Part shown: positions 1 through 11,820 of the stretch, piece after piece
How the letters are laid out: each line of letters begins with the position of its first letter
How positions within the stretch are numbered: the stretch's first letter is position 1
Source: Climacium dendroides
Lineage: Eukaryota; Streptophyta; Bryopsida; Hypnales; Climaciaceae
NCBI GenBank assembly: GCA_950106755.1
Contig: OX467086.1
Location: 30,336,001-30,400,000, forward strand
Reading direction: 5' to 3'
Length of the DNA: 64,000 nt
Program-made: the position numbers and the translations under genes
The notes under the pieces: generated by a model
The model's database searches: none
The model's input: only the letters and a program-made list of their open reading frames with translations
What the model was told of the DNA's origin: nothing

Positions 1-1985
1 AAGTATACAAATAATTCGTTAATTAACACCTTTTTATGTATTGGAACAACAGGGCGAGTAATTGCTTTTTACGAGTTTTTCGAATCTATGTGCAAAATGA
101 CTACATGTGGCAGTCTCAGTAAGCAATACGTCCAATATGTAAAGTATGAAATGTTTAGGACAAAATACCAGATTTTTGGTTTTTGAGCTTTCTCCTTTCT
201 TTTAAGATTGGGCAACAAGTCTCATGGCAACAAGTCCAAAATCACGGGGTAAGCTGTTCCTAAAACATATACACAAGACTAGAATTAATGCAAATATTCA
301 ATTTCAAATCAAATCATCCTTTTAGGTATTCAAAATCACATTTAAAACCATATCAAAATAATACTTACACTCATAGAAATCAACAATAATCAAATGATAT
401 TCTAAAATCGGATAAATTAACACTTTAATACACACAACATGACCAAAGCATAGGGTCTGGACCCTATGACTGTGCTATACAGGGCCTAATTCCACTCGGA
501 ATGAATTCCACAATTCAGAAATTAAAAAAAAATCAATTTTAGAGCAGTTTTAGGGCCCAAATGGGCCTCTAGCCCTATGACCGCGCAAGGGTACCCTATG
601 GCCGTGGTGCCGCACCCTATCACCGTGACAAATCCCTAATTTCAGCGCAGGGAAGCTTATGGCCTCCAATGCTGCAACTCCGACAACAATTCTTCACTGA
701 TTTCGACCAAATTTGATGTTTTTGCTTCCAATTTCTTGTTGCACACACTCCAAATAGGTTCAATTTGATTGTCACGACTCAATTGCATCCAAATTTTTGA
801 CAACAGAATCAAAATCTGAAGGTTGCCAAAATCTACCGCACTACTATTGCATTTGCACGAATTTCAACCAAATTTTTCCGAGAAGTCTCATTCTCGCAAT
901 CACGCCCTTTTCCAAGATTCACAAGCACGCTCCAATCTTGATTTGATTTTTGTAATTGTTGATGAATTCCATAATGGGGATTGAATTTTCCACTGTTGCC
1001 TGTGGCCAAATTTCCACCCCAAATTGCACCAATTGTCTCCAGTTTCTGATGCTTGTCTTCAAGACCAGTTCAAATCAATCAACACAACTTAGAAGCACTC
1101 AAATTGTTGGGTTTTCACAAAGAATCAAAATTTCTGTTCTCCATCGACTACAAACTTTTGTCTGTTCTACTCGAATCAACTCTCAATGGATCAATTCAAC
1201 TTTAAACTTCTCAAACCTGATTGCAGATAGGGAATGATTGGGCGATCATGCTCAATGAATTATATGGAGCAGATAAAAAAATTTAAAATTTTGAATCTTC
1301 TGTTATGCCTTTTAGTTGTTCCATGCCCCTGCTCCACAACCAAAATTCCAATACTAATGCTCCGTCTCACAAATCAATGTTTCAATTTTGATTTCATCTC
1401 CTGTCCACGCATTTCTCCGACATCCAGAAAGGATTTGTGAACCAGACTTCCTTACTCAATCAGGATTACCAGAGCCCAAATTTTCACAATACGCAAATCT
1501 ATAAATTTTGAAAATGATAGAATCAGTAGTACAACATTCACAAGGAAATAATCTCATAATTTCAAACATATAAATTACACAAGACAAGTATTGAAACTCA
1601 AATTAAGAATACTTACATGGGTCATCTATTGAATGCCATGAATTTCTTCATATTTCAGTTTTTTATAGTTTTCCCGAAAAAACGAATTGGTGTGATGACG
1701 AAAGGGTGTGACCTAAATCACACTTCATTCATCCAAGTGTTTTTTTATTTTTATTTTATTTTTTAAAAATTTTTATCCATCTATGCAGTTTGCATCCATT
1801 CGGTACTTCATCCATCCAAATTGTCCTATTTATACTACATAAAGTTTGAAATCTGCTTTTTGGACTACTTTTAGCTACTTTTAGCTACTTTTTGTTTTTT
1901 AGTGTTTTTAGCCTAGTTTTAAGCTATTTTTTCTACTTTTTAGACTACTTTCTACATACTTTTCCAATAAAAATTAAAAATTAAC
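1..1985. other. AT-rich intergenic DNA, no gene seen
   Basis: No reading frame here has a recognisable motif. The longest ones, near 956-1440, are short and Ser/Asn/Ile/Phe-rich, as expected of random AT-rich sequence. There is a T-rich stretch with repeated 'gctactttt' words around 1860-1945. I see nothing else to annotate. Confidence 0.6.
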
Positions 1986-1989
1986 CTAA

Positions 1990-2240
1990 AAACCGAAATC
2001 TTTATTCTACAAAAACTCAAAGAGATTGCAAAAAAAGACTACTCTCCCTTCCCCTCTCAGGGACTGGTTTATATATAAAAACCCTAAAGTACAAAAAGGC
2101 AAAAAGTGCCATGGAATCCCGCCGCATTTCAGGCCGGACTTCCAATCTTTCCTACTACTTAGTCGGATCAAAATAGGATCTGGATCCATGCTAAACCTTC
2201 AAAATATGTATAATCCTAATTTATAAATCTAATTCTAAGG
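1990..2240 (-). repeat. LTR-like fragment with TATA box (second copy at about 9900-10090)
   Basis: Read on the minus strand, this stretch matches 9917-10080 on the plus strand. Shared parts are a GGATCC-containing start, a 'tttttgtactttaggg' block, a TTTTTATATATAAAC TATA-like core and an 'agtccct' word just after it. The copy at 9.9 kb follows a retroelement ORF, so I read both as the promoter part of one LTR family. Only this core can be matched here, so the copy is probably truncated. The LTR identity is inferred from position and the TATA core; terminal TG..CA ends were not identified. Confidence 0.5.
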
Positions 2241-2429
2241 TGGGACTCTGCGGATTGGCTTCCATCTGCTCAAAAACTTTACTCAGGTTCAGATTTCGTT
2301 CTCCATCCGTTGTCGTGGTGAGAGGGGTGCGCTTAGAGAATACGTGAAGTGTCTGGCTGCTAGTTATTGTGCTTTGATGAAGATTCTTCTAACATATATC
2401 TTCTCTTGGTCTTCAAAGTCTTTAAACTC

Positions 2430-4640
2430 GAATCTTCACCCAATCTTCACCCATCCTATCTTGTAGTGGCTCTAAAGGGCCTGGGTAAGGATGTGTAATA
2501 AGAAATAAGTTTTCTGACGGGTAAAACGGGACAACAGAACACGAGCTACCGTCCGAATGATGAACTCCTAAACTTCAAATTCACTGGTCAATTGGTCATT
2601 AATCCAACCTCACCAATGAGAACGACATACGATTCAACCATGTGGGTGATCAATCCCACTTTGTCGCCCACAACACAAAAAGAGGCTAAGTTGGATACCC
2701 ACATAGCTTGCAACAAGTTTACAATGCAGAATTGAATGCAACGATCCTCCAAATCCGGATTGGAAAAACAATAAAAGACAACGGGCCTCCAAAGTTGGCT
2801 AGGAATAACAAAGCCACAAGCTACAGTACACGGCTAGGTCCTCAGCATGTACGGCTCTTGAATCTTCAAGTCTTCATACCTTAGACTCTTCAAGTCTTCA
2901 AAAGAACCCCAAAGAATACTAAAGAACTTCTCCTCCCATTAGCTGCAATCTTCTTCCTAGTGCCACAGATGGCCTAAATCTCCAAATATTTAGTGTAATA
3001 GCATTTTGAAAAGATAACTTCACAAGTAAAACACCCTCCAAATCTTAATTTTATTCAAACTACTGTCCAAAAGTTATTAAAGTGCAAAGTAGAGGTCCCT
3101 TAAATCCTTTGGCAACCAATTACTGCCTCTAAATTCTTCTATAACTTTTGAACTAAAAATCCAAATTGTAAGTGTAATAGCAATTTAGAATTCTGACACT
3201 AATATTCACAACTTCAGAAAGTTTCATAAAAAACTAAGACTCTGTCCAAAAGTTATTAAGGAACAAAGTCTCGATTTTCTAAACTATGAAGGCAACCCTC
3301 CTTCCTATCTTCCACACTCCATAACTTTTTTAATAAGAATTCAAATCAAGTGAATGAACTCATTATGGATAGACAATTTTTCAAACTAACTCCACAAGAA
3401 TTCTCAAAGCCTTATAAAAAGCACAAACCAAGTTGTGGTTGCTCCAAGTTACGGCCTTTCTCCTTCCAAACCCCAACTTTCCTTCAGACCTTCAACTCCT
3501 CATAACTTCCTCTTCCAAACTTCAAATCAAATGAGTGATGACTTTTTGAAAAGCTATTATAATTACATACACTCCCTCCAAATCTCAAGACAGGATTCAA
3601 AATACTCCAAAAGTTATGGCTCAAAAAAGCCTTTGCTTTTCTGAATGGAAGGCCTTGGGGCCTCTCAACTTCAAAACTCTATAACTTTTGATTCACAAGC
3701 CCAAATACAACTTTCAAGCACAATTTGAAAAGTTCTAATCACCATGAATCATATGCCAAAGTTTTAATTTCGAAGGTTCAATGCTCAATGAGCTACATCG
3801 GCCCGAAATCTCCTTCTCAAACCAACAACAACCACTCTCAAACTCCAATTCCCTACTAAATAAGATTCTTTTCCTCCACCTTTTCTTCTCCATCTAAGGT
3901 GAGAGGTAGGGGCACTTCAGCCCATGCCCCTACCAAGGCCCACCAAACATTCTAACCACATTCCCATTTACACTCACTCTAAACTGTAGTCCTCTTTTAA
4001 CTAAAATTCTAATCCCAATTTCACTTCTAGCAAATACAATCACTCACTATGATTTCAATAAACACTCAAAACATAACTTTAAGAACTAAAACTTAACAAA
4101 TATCAACTAGAGGTAAAAAATAAAGTTTCAATAAAAGCTTCACTCCATTTGAAAAAACTTGAGAATGCGTTTAACGATAGCGACAACATATTCTGCACGC
4201 TCAAACTTTGTCAAAGGGTTGACAGGCCCTTCCAACCATCGTTGGTGGCCACGACTACCCTCCACAGGCCAAGCCATACAAAAATATTGGTCCATGTTCT
4301 TGCTTTTATAACTTGCCTCGAACGTCACTTCGCGAGTGCTTGGTTCAATACATTCGATTTGAAGTAAGATCATCAACGCTCGAGCTTCAGCATTTAGATT
4401 ACCGTGCCATCGCTGCTCTACACGAGGTTGTTTTGGTGGTCGAGATGGTCCGGCTTCTTCTCGAGGACGTCTAAAATATCACGGCAAAAGAGGTTGCTCC
4501 GACAGCTGTGATAGTGAAAGCTCAAACTCAGCATCCGGTTGAGGCTCTTCATCTTGAGACTCAAAAAAACCCCTCCAATTCGACATTCAAACTACAAAGT
4601 AGATAACAAACTCACTAATAAGGTTGAATGAAGATTTAAG
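2430..4640 (-). mobile_element. Unnamed interspersed element, copy 1 (inverted relative to copy 2 at about 49.5-51.7 kb)
   Basis: The minus strand from about 4590 down to about 2430 matches the plus strand from 49700 to 51700. Matching parts are a small ORF at the 5' side, a middle built of diverged repeats around 'cataacttttgg', and a conserved 3' block with 'cccgttttacccgtc' and 'ggccctttagagccac'. No terminal inverted repeats or target duplications could be fixed, and no transposase or reverse transcriptase is encoded. This is therefore a non-autonomous element, or part of a larger one, with its own small protein gene. The ends are approximate. Confidence 0.6.
4140..4586 (-). pseudogene. 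Broken copy of the 152-aa small-element protein
   Basis: Reading from an ATG at 4586, the frame gives MSNWRGFFESQ, an acidic/Ser-Leu stretch (LSLSQL), then an in-frame TGA at 4481-4479, then AGPSRPPKQPR and a conserved C-terminus ending KFFQME. The frame is otherwise continuous over 149 codons; the intact relative at 49706-50164 has 153, so this copy has lost four codons net and gained one stop. The C-terminal block (FEASY, DQYFCM, HQRWL, GPVNPLTK, ERA-YV) is strongly conserved between the two copies. A basic, nuclear-localisation-like patch (PPKQPR) precedes it. No known domain is recognised and the function is unknown. Confidence 0.7.
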
Positions 4641-4925
4641 GTAAATCCATCCACTTATATATCTTCACAATCAATGCCACCTTCAAGCTTCTCAACCCAT
4701 AGCTTCACTATGAAGTTATTGAACAAAACATATAATAATATGTTTTTATTATATGTACTAATTTACAATAGGACACTGTTGTAACGAACATGAGAGAAAC
4801 AAGACAAGATAAGTTTCTAAGAACAAGATTGCTATTAAAGTCAAGAAGAGTATATGGCTGGAACTCGAATTACAAAAATAACACTCAAGAAATGTGTTGT
4901 CAAGATTGAGGATTACCTCAGTCTC

Positions 4926-5245
4926 AACTCTTTATATACTACTATCTAAGAGGTTCTTCTAGAACTCTATAGAAAACTCTAGAGGTTTACGAAAACTTTC
5001 GAGGCAATATACAATCTTTTAGAATACTATAGAAGTTTTCTAAACACTATGGAAGCTTCTGAATTACTATGGAAGCTTCCAGAACACTATGCAAGCTTCT
5101 AGAACACTATGAAAGCTTTCGGAACACTATAGAAACTTCTAGAATACTATAGAAGCTTCTAAAACACTACAGAAGCTTCTGGAAGACTTTGAAAGTTTCT
5201 AGAAGGTACTAGAAGACCATGGAAAAAACCTAGAAGGTCTTAGAG
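4926..5245 (-). promoter_or_regulatory. Array of heat-shock-element-like 20-bp repeats upstream of a TATA box
   Basis: Nine head-to-tail units of exactly 20 bp (consensus CTATGGAAGCTTCTAGAACA) run from 5027 to 5206, with further diverged copies on both sides. Three units contain a perfect trimeric heat-shock element GAAnnTTCnnGAA (5072-5084, 5132-5144, 5172-5184), and most others are one base away. On the minus strand the array lies directly upstream of a TATATAAA box (4938-4931), with a TTCTAGAA word at 4964-4957 between them. The 20-bp spacing puts the sites nearly on one face of the helix. This is the layout of a heat-inducible promoter such as that of the Arabidopsis ONSEN LTR. The minus-strand sequence ends about 4786 in ACAACA, which could be an LTR 3' end; that is inference. 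Confidence 0.65.
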
Positions 5246-5249
5246 TATT

Positions 5250-6760
5250 CATGACATCCGTAGGTTTAGGGGCCGAGTCGCCTTGGCTAGAATCGAGCAT
5301 AGACTTCAAATCAATTATGGACTCTGGCATGTGTGAACCACCAAATTGGTTCACTTTTAATATAATAGAAAATAATTAAAATACATATATGAGTTTTAGG
5401 TTCAAAAGTGTTAGTATTTTAGATTTCACCACAACCACTAGTTAGAAGGCTTTTAGCATTAATCAAAGAAAAACTACAGAAAATATAAAATATAAAACTA
5501 AGGTGAAAACAAAGATCTAAATATAAATTGAAGATTACAAAAAAATGATAAACATAAAAAACACAAAAAATGTTAATGAACGTATAACTACTAGGAAAAC
5601 ATTAACCTAGTAATAAAAGCACTATTTAGGCAAAAATAATAATAAAAAGACAAATTTCAGTAAATTAGGGACAGATGTAAGTGATTAGCAAGTTAGTTAG
5701 TTAGTAAACAAGTAGGTAATAGTCGAATTAGGGTTGGAAGCTCTCTCTCTCTTGTGTGTTTTAGGAGTGCATGTTTTTGAGAAGTTGGTATGAAGACTAT
5801 TGTGAAAAGTGAACAAAAGATGGTAGAACAAGGATTGCAAGGAGTTAGACTAGGATGATAGACAATTTGTCAAGTAAGCTTTCACCTTGAGAGGAAGAAA
5901 AGGGGTGAAAAATGGAGGTTGTTTAGGTCAGATGAAAAAAGTTTGAGGAATGAGGTGCTGCCGCTACAATTGGAAGTTGCAACTTTGACGAGCAATTGCA
6001 GGAGCATAGAAGCTTGAATAGAGCTGAATTTTGGAGAGATGGAGCACCTTAAAGTTAGCTTTTTGGGAAGCTATGACTCGCCCCATTTGGAGCAAGGACG
6101 AGGTCGAGGCAACTAAATTTGTGGAAAGAGGACTGCTGCCGCTACGATTGGGAGCAACGACTTTGGCAAGCGATTGCAAGAGCATGGCATGTCAATGAAG
6201 CTGATTTTTGGAGGGGAGATGCGACTTCAAGTTAGCTTCTAAACAAGACTATTCTCACCTAATTTGGAGTGGAATTGAGGTGTTGGTAGCTGTTTTGGTG
6301 AAGGGGTGTTTGCTGGCCTTAGAAGGAAGCCAATTGTGAGGTTTTGATGAATTTTTCCACACTTGTCATTATAAGATTGCAATTTTGATTGCAGATGGTT
6401 ATAGAAAAAGATCTTGAATATAATGATGGTCAAAGTAAATGTTTGAGGATGATTGAATTTGCATGCAAGTCTAATTCTTAGGATTTAGTGAAAATTAGAT
6501 GTTGATGCTAACATGGTGTGCTAGAATTGTTAATTAGGGCTCAATTTGGACCATTTTAGGCCTCTAAGGACATATTTGAATGTGATTTTGACTTAAGAAG
6601 TTGCCCTAAGTATTGGGAGGTTTGATTAAGAAATTGAAGTAGTTTAGGGCTTGTTTTTTAGGGATTTAGGGAGGCTGATTTTCTTCCACTTAAAATCAAT
6701 TCATGAAAATGCTACCAAAAAATTGAAAGAATCCATTGCTTGGAGGCGTTTAGGTTAGGG
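5250..6760. other. Non-coding stretch with a diverged ~176-bp duplication
   Basis: Two related blocks, about 5954-6060 and 6130-6238, share 'gctgccgctac', 'gagcaattgca/gcgattgcaag', 'agctgatttttggag' and 'aagttagctt'. They read as an old tandem duplication. The open frames across them are short and show no known motif. The remainder is AT-rich with a short CT microsatellite near 5743. Confidence 0.45.
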
Positions 6761-6849
6761 TTCCATACACTCTCTTCGGCCTAACTTTGGAGGCGGGATT
6801 TGCTTCACGATAAATTGCACTCACAACGTGTTGGTTGGTATGGGTACTT

Positions 6850-8353
6850 ACTCGGACTTTTTGGACTTGGGAGTCCTATCTTTTCCTTCCTCTAGAACTA
6901 ACTCATCCGGAAACGACTCCGGTAGAGAGAGATTCGAGAGTTGGATTCCCTTGGAGCATGTAGCCCCAATCAGCTTCCGGCTACTTTCTTCAATCCAGTC
7001 CGCCAATATTCATTTCTCCGTTATCATTGTCTCAAGCCGCTCGGCATAATCTGTAAGAATCCTCACTATCTTGGAACCAGATAATTTCTTTTCCTTCTGT
7101 ACCTCCTCGTCGAATAACTTAGCCTCGGTGGTAGCCATCCTGGATACTCCCAGGGTGTCCTTCACTTGCTTAGCTACCTTCCGAGTTTCCTCCGCCATTT
7201 CCTGAGTGGCGGTCACATCTTCTTTCAAAGCAAAGATTTCCACCTTTAAGGTATCCACCTCCTTCTGCAAACGGATTATCTCTTCTTTTTGCTTTCAGGC
7301 CTCGACCGAATTGGTGATGCAATCTGCTACCTTCCCTAACAACGTATTGTCTAGTGGCGCATCCACTAGCTTTCCGATCATGTCCAAGGTTTGGTTCTTG
7401 ATCTTCCAATCCGCTCGGACGTTGCAAAGGATGGCTATTAAGTTGTTGAATGGATCCCAGGGATCCATTTCTTCTTCAGCGATAGTCTTCCCCTGTTCTG
7501 ATCTTCCTTCCGGAGTCAACTTGTCGCGACTTAAGGGCGTCCCTCGTGTGTGAGGAGGCGTCGTCTTCTGTCGCTTGATAGGCGATAGTAGAACCTCTTC
7601 TTCCTCCTCTTTCGTTTCCGGATCCGATCCAAGAACGGATTCCACTTCATTGTCTGTCTCTAACTCTTCGTATTTCAGGAGGACTTCTTGGGTCCTCCAC
7701 TCTTTCTCTTCCGTACTAGTCACGAGTTGATGGTTATGGTACAGGTGGAAGAGGTAGGGGCATACCGGAGTAGCCTTACTCTTCCCCGTTCTCCTAATGA
7801 ACTGGGCGACCAGATCAAAAACAATCTAGGTCTAATCAACGTTCTTGATCCCACATAGGGAACTGAAAATAGTATTACCAAGGGTGATCGTTACCTTGGT
7901 CGGCTTTTTCGGGTGGAGGACCGAAATCAGGAACTAAACAAGGCAACGGTGGCGGTCGTCTATGCAATCATCAATTGCATATCCGCCCTTTGAATTGGGG
8001 GCACCCTGAAATTTGCCTCAGATGAATTCATCCTTCTGGCTTGCCATCCCTAGACCACCTACCCGGAAGTCATACACTACTCTTCATACTTCCTCAGTTC
8101 AGAGGAACGGATTCCCTCACAAGGTGTTGTCGAACTCATTGGACAACTTGCCTAAGAGTTCTTTCACCATCCGTTCGTCTCTGAATCTCCAGGGTTTCTC
8201 CACAAACCCTTGGCAACCCATGGAAGTTAAATCTTCCATAAGTTGGACTTTTTTCAGTTCTTTGGAAGGAATAACCAGAACTACTTTCTAGAGCTTCACC
8301 TCAACCGGAACAGAGCCAACCGATCCTGCTCTCTTCCTACGCAATAGCGGCAT
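6850..8353 (-). pseudogene. Retroelement extra ORF, copy A (decayed)
   Basis: From an ATG at 8353 the minus strand reads MPLLRRKRAG, then VEVKL, a TAG where copy B has Gln, and KVVLVIPSKE...MGCQGF-KPW...KELLGKLSNEFDNTL. After several more breaks comes an acidic middle (ETKEEEEE, KRQKTTPPHTRGTP, DPWDPFNNLIAI) and then a Lys/Glu-rich coiled-coil-like part (about 7270-7010). The same blocks occur in copy B (8471-9720) and, more diverged, in copy C (37574-39315), where they lie directly downstream of a Ty3/gypsy integrase. I therefore take this as an accessory ORF of that retroelement family. Function unknown. Multiple stops and frameshifts make it non-functional. Confidence 0.6.
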
Positions 8354-8470
8354 GGACGTAGATTGTCTTATTTCCTCTCAGAAAATAGAGGAAGTGAGGA
8401 ACGGGACGTGTAGCTAAGAGAGAGTGAGGTAGGAGCGGAAAGGATCCGAGCTGATTAATTCGTGTCCATA

Positions 8471-9720
8471 CCATAGCTACATAGGACGAGAGTGGGACCA
8501 TCAAGCTCCTCTACGGTTGAGGTGAAATTCCAAAAGGTGATTCCGGTTATTCCCTCTACGGAGCCAGAAAAGTCCCAACTCATAGAGGATCTTGCTTGTA
8601 TGGGTTGCCTAGGGTTTGCAAAAAAATCTTGGGATTTTAGGGAGGAGCAGATGGTGAAAGAACTTTTGGGCAAACTGTCTAATGAGTTTGACAACACCTT
8701 GCGAGGAGTTCCGAGCCTCTAGAACGAGAAACTTTGGAGAGCAGTGTACAGTTTCTAGGTAGGGGAGTTAGGAATGGCAAACTAGAAAGATGAGTTCATC
8801 CGGGGCAAGTTCCATGGTGCCGTTAATCCGAAGGATAGATACACTATAGATGATTGCGTAGACGATCGACACCGCTGCCTCTTGATGTTCTTCATTCCGA
8901 TCCTTCATCCAAAAAAGCCAACGAGGGTGACGATCACCCTAGGCAACACGATTTTTGATGCCCTAACCGGGAACCAGAAAGTGCCTAGGCCCGGATTATT
9001 TCCGATTCGGTCGCCCAACTCATCAGTAGAGTCGGGAAGAGTAGAGCCACTTCGGTATGTCCCTACTTCTTCCATCTTTACCGGAACCACCAACTTCTCA
9101 CCAACGCAAAGGAGAAGGTGTGGAAGACTTAAGAAGTCCTTTTAAAATATGGGAAATCAAAAATGGATGATGAAGTCGATTCCAGTTCTAGATCAGATCC
9201 AAAATTTGATGAGGAGGAAGAGGAAGAACCTCTAATGCCGCCACCCAAGCAACAAAAGACGACACCTCCATACAAGCGAGGGATGCCTTCCGGTCATAAC
9301 AAATCAATCCCGAAAGAGAGACTGGAGGTCAAAAAGACGGTCTCGGAAGAAGAAACGGATCCCCAGGATCCGTTTAACAATTTGATCAACATCTTGTATA
9401 ACGTGAGGGCGGATTGGGAAGTTAAGAAGAGGACAAGGAAGTGCATAAGGAGAAGAAGCTATTTGGCTCTTAGATAGTCCGGATTCTCACCAACTTTGCC
9501 GAGCAAGTAGAGGTAGCAATGACAGAGATGCAGGCAGCTACGGACTGGATGGAAGAGAGTAGCCGGAAGCTGACCAGAGCCACTTGCTCCAGGGGAATCC
9601 ATCTCTTGGATTTTTTCCTACCAGATTTGTTTTTAGATGTGTCAATTCCAAGGGAGGGAAAAGATAGAACTCTCGAGTCTAAGAAATCAGGGCGGAGGAC
9701 TTCACCAACCAATATACTAA
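8471..9720 (+). pseudogene. Retroelement extra ORF, copy B (decayed, divergent from copy A)
   Basis: The frame starts without a good ATG (ATA where copy A has ATG) and gives VEVKFQKVIPVIPS...MGCLGFAKKSW...KELLGKLSNEFDNTL, then a stop after VPSL at about 8722. Further blocks follow in other frames: FFIPILHPKKPT (about 8890), and DEEEEEE, KQQKTTPPYKRG and DPQDPFNNLINILYNVRADW (9163-9420). Order and content match copy A. Only about 120 bp separates the two 5' ends, so A and B form an inverted pair and copy B lacks its own leader. An LTR-like segment follows at 9840-10660. Confidence 0.6.
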
Positions 9721-9839
9721 GCTCTACGATTGACTTGGAGTCGACACTCAGATCCGGCCAAGGTGCGCCAATTCCTAACCCTGTAGAGGGAGAACGGAAC
9801 TAGAACTTGAACGAAATCTTTGAGTAGATGGTATCTGGC

Positions 9840-10660
9840 ACTAAAAGTCCCACAATAGGATCTAAGTTGTAAAATAGATAGGACTGTGAGTTAAGAAGGA
9901 TAGATGTAGATCCGGATTCGGATCCAATCTAGTAATGTTAGGTTGGACCAAAAGTCTAGTTCGGATGGTGACGGGTTTTCACGGGCTTTTTGTCTTTTGT
10001 ACTTTAGGGTTTTTATATATAAACTAGTCCCTATGAGAGAAGCTGAGAGTCTTCATTTTGCAAACTTCTTGTGCCTTCTATTTGTTTTATTGTTGTGTGT
10101 CTCACCCGAGCGTGGCAAGGCTGTATGGTGAGGAGTTAGGAAGGTGCAAACAGGTTTGTGAGTGATTTCTCCCCTTAGTGTCTTCATTTTTGATTCTAAG
10201 TGCATTTGAGTGGGTAGCCAAGAGTTGGAGGTAAACTTTAATTCCTCAATATGTCTAGGGTTTGAATTTTCGAGTGAGAAAGTCATTATATTAGGATAGG
10301 TGGATAGGGAAGGGATCCTTAATTGTGCTAGAACTCTTGGATGGGAAATCCGGTTGAGTGTCCGATCTCTTGTGAGGTCTCACCCCCCTAGTTGGTAAAC
10401 AGAAGAGCTTTAGTTGATGTTAGAACGGATGGATATGCTTGTAACCACTTAGCTTCGCACGGATAGAAAGTAGAATCAAGGTCATTGTAGTATAAGAGGA
10501 TTGTACGGTGGGTCTTTGTGTGACTTACAATCTAGATTGTTATTTGGGTTGTTGTAAGAGATCAAACCGGATCTGAATTAGCTTAAGAAATAGGACAGTG
10601 GGTCTTCAACCACTATAAATTACAGAAGGAGTGGTGAGCCTACTACTTTCAAAAGCAAGT
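9840..10660 (+). repeat. LTR-like segment after copy B
   Basis: It contains the TATA core (TTTTTATATATAAAC, about 10009) shared with 1990-2240 and ends with '..caaaagca'. Two bases further on is a TGGCGCCC word of the kind seen at retrotransposon primer-binding sites. The region downstream of ORF copy C (minus strand, about 37.4-36.5 kb) has the equivalent junction, including 'taaaacagaggta'. The 5' edge is approximate, and no second LTR was matched at full length. Confidence 0.45.
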
Positions 10661-10662
10661 GG

Positions 10663-10680
10663 CGCCCTCTCTGATGGTAA
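10663..10680 (+). other. Possible primer-binding site (TGGCGCCC...)
   Basis: TGGCGCCCTCTCTGATGG lies 2 bp after a CA that could end the LTR. A 5' TGG matches the complement of a tRNA CCA end, as in most LTR-retrotransposon primer sites. The tRNA was not identified. The homologous site on the minus strand at about 36498-36481 has diverged to a GAGGACCCC form. Confidence 0.35.
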
Positions 10681-11131
10681 AACAGAGGTAAAACTAAACC
10701 GGATAGGAGTGGGAATACAACTGGACAGTCCGAAAGGGATTGGTCAGAAGGATACCCAAGACTAGAAGTTGTAAGATCTTAGGGTTGTAGTAATTCTACA
10801 GATTGGATAGCTAGTAGGGTCGAAAAATGAGAGGATTTTGATCAATGGTTTTCTGGGTGTTTTGTTGTTTCCAATTTTAGACATAGGACCAAAAATTGTG
10901 ATTTGGTACTGACTGAGCTTAACCGCTTAATAAAACCAGATACTTCACAGGATCTCGTGGGTTCAATCTTTAAAGTCACTTAGTTATACTTTAGAGCGAT
11001 TTTTGTGAGTGTAACGGGGAATTTACTTGCCCTTTGCTGCAACACTTGATCTTTGCTGAGAATTCAAAACCGTCAGTTGAGGAAGTTTGGCTAACTTCTT
11101 GAAGAAGTTTTACTTGAAGAAGTTTTGGCCA

Positions 11132-11558
11132 ATGGCAGTGTACAGACAAGTTAAATTAGTCCACAAGCCCTGTATGATTAAGTCATTGGGAGGAGGAGCA
11201 GTAGGCGGGACCTGGACTTTTGACTGCATCCCTGCTCGCATGCCCATGACCGAGACTGAGATCACTGCCAGAGGTGAGTGCTTGTTTCACGAATCAAACC
11301 CAAACCCAAGTGGAATTATAATTTTCTGATTAAAATTGTAATTTTTGTGAATTTCTAATAGGGTGTGGAGGGCTGGAGATCCTGGCCAGAGGTGAAACGA
11401 AGCACTCACCCATTCTCGAGGGAGCGCAGAAACGAGGCCCGGCGGTGCCAGTTGCACCGGCGAAGTTGGTGAAAGGGGGTGGCTGTAGAGGGAGGGAGTT
11501 CGACGAGTGGAGTGCAATCGCAGAGGAATTCGAACTCGTGGGGCCTTCTTGTATCTGA
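11132..11558 (+). CDS. Small spliced reading frame upstream of HET gene 1 (hypothetical)
   Basis: An ATG at 11132 opens a frame (MAVYRQVKLVHKPC...) that reaches a consensus donor, AGAG|GTGAGT at 11274. An acceptor TTTCTAATAG|G at 11361/11362 restores the frame (intron of 88 bp) and it continues through GGLEILARGE, a Gly/Ala/Pro/Lys-rich stretch and REFDEWSAIAEEFELVGPSC to a TGA at 11556-11558. That gives about 112 aa. No family is recognised. It ends about 260 bp before the HET start, so it could equally be leader exons or an upstream ORF of the HET transcript. The good splice sites and phase match are the only support. Confidence 0.35.
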
Positions 11559-11820
11559 AGTGAATCGTGGTAACGATCTGGAAGTGTTTAAGGCTCAAGG
11601 TGGTGTTCTGGGTTACTAGGGTTGAGATGGGCTTGGAATTATATGCTCGCAATTCATGGTCTTTCAACATTTGCAATCATATTGCACAGAATCCTTCTTT
11701 TTTTTTTCCCTTTTTTCCATTCTTGTATCACGATATCGCACAATTTTTGATAACAACGTATTGAGTTTTGGCAAGTTCAGATCATAGGTTGCCCTAATCG
11801 GAATCTCACCTTCGCAAGAA

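Noticed and set aside
956..1440. Two short adjacent open frames
   Set aside because: Low-complexity, no motif, typical of random AT-rich sequence.
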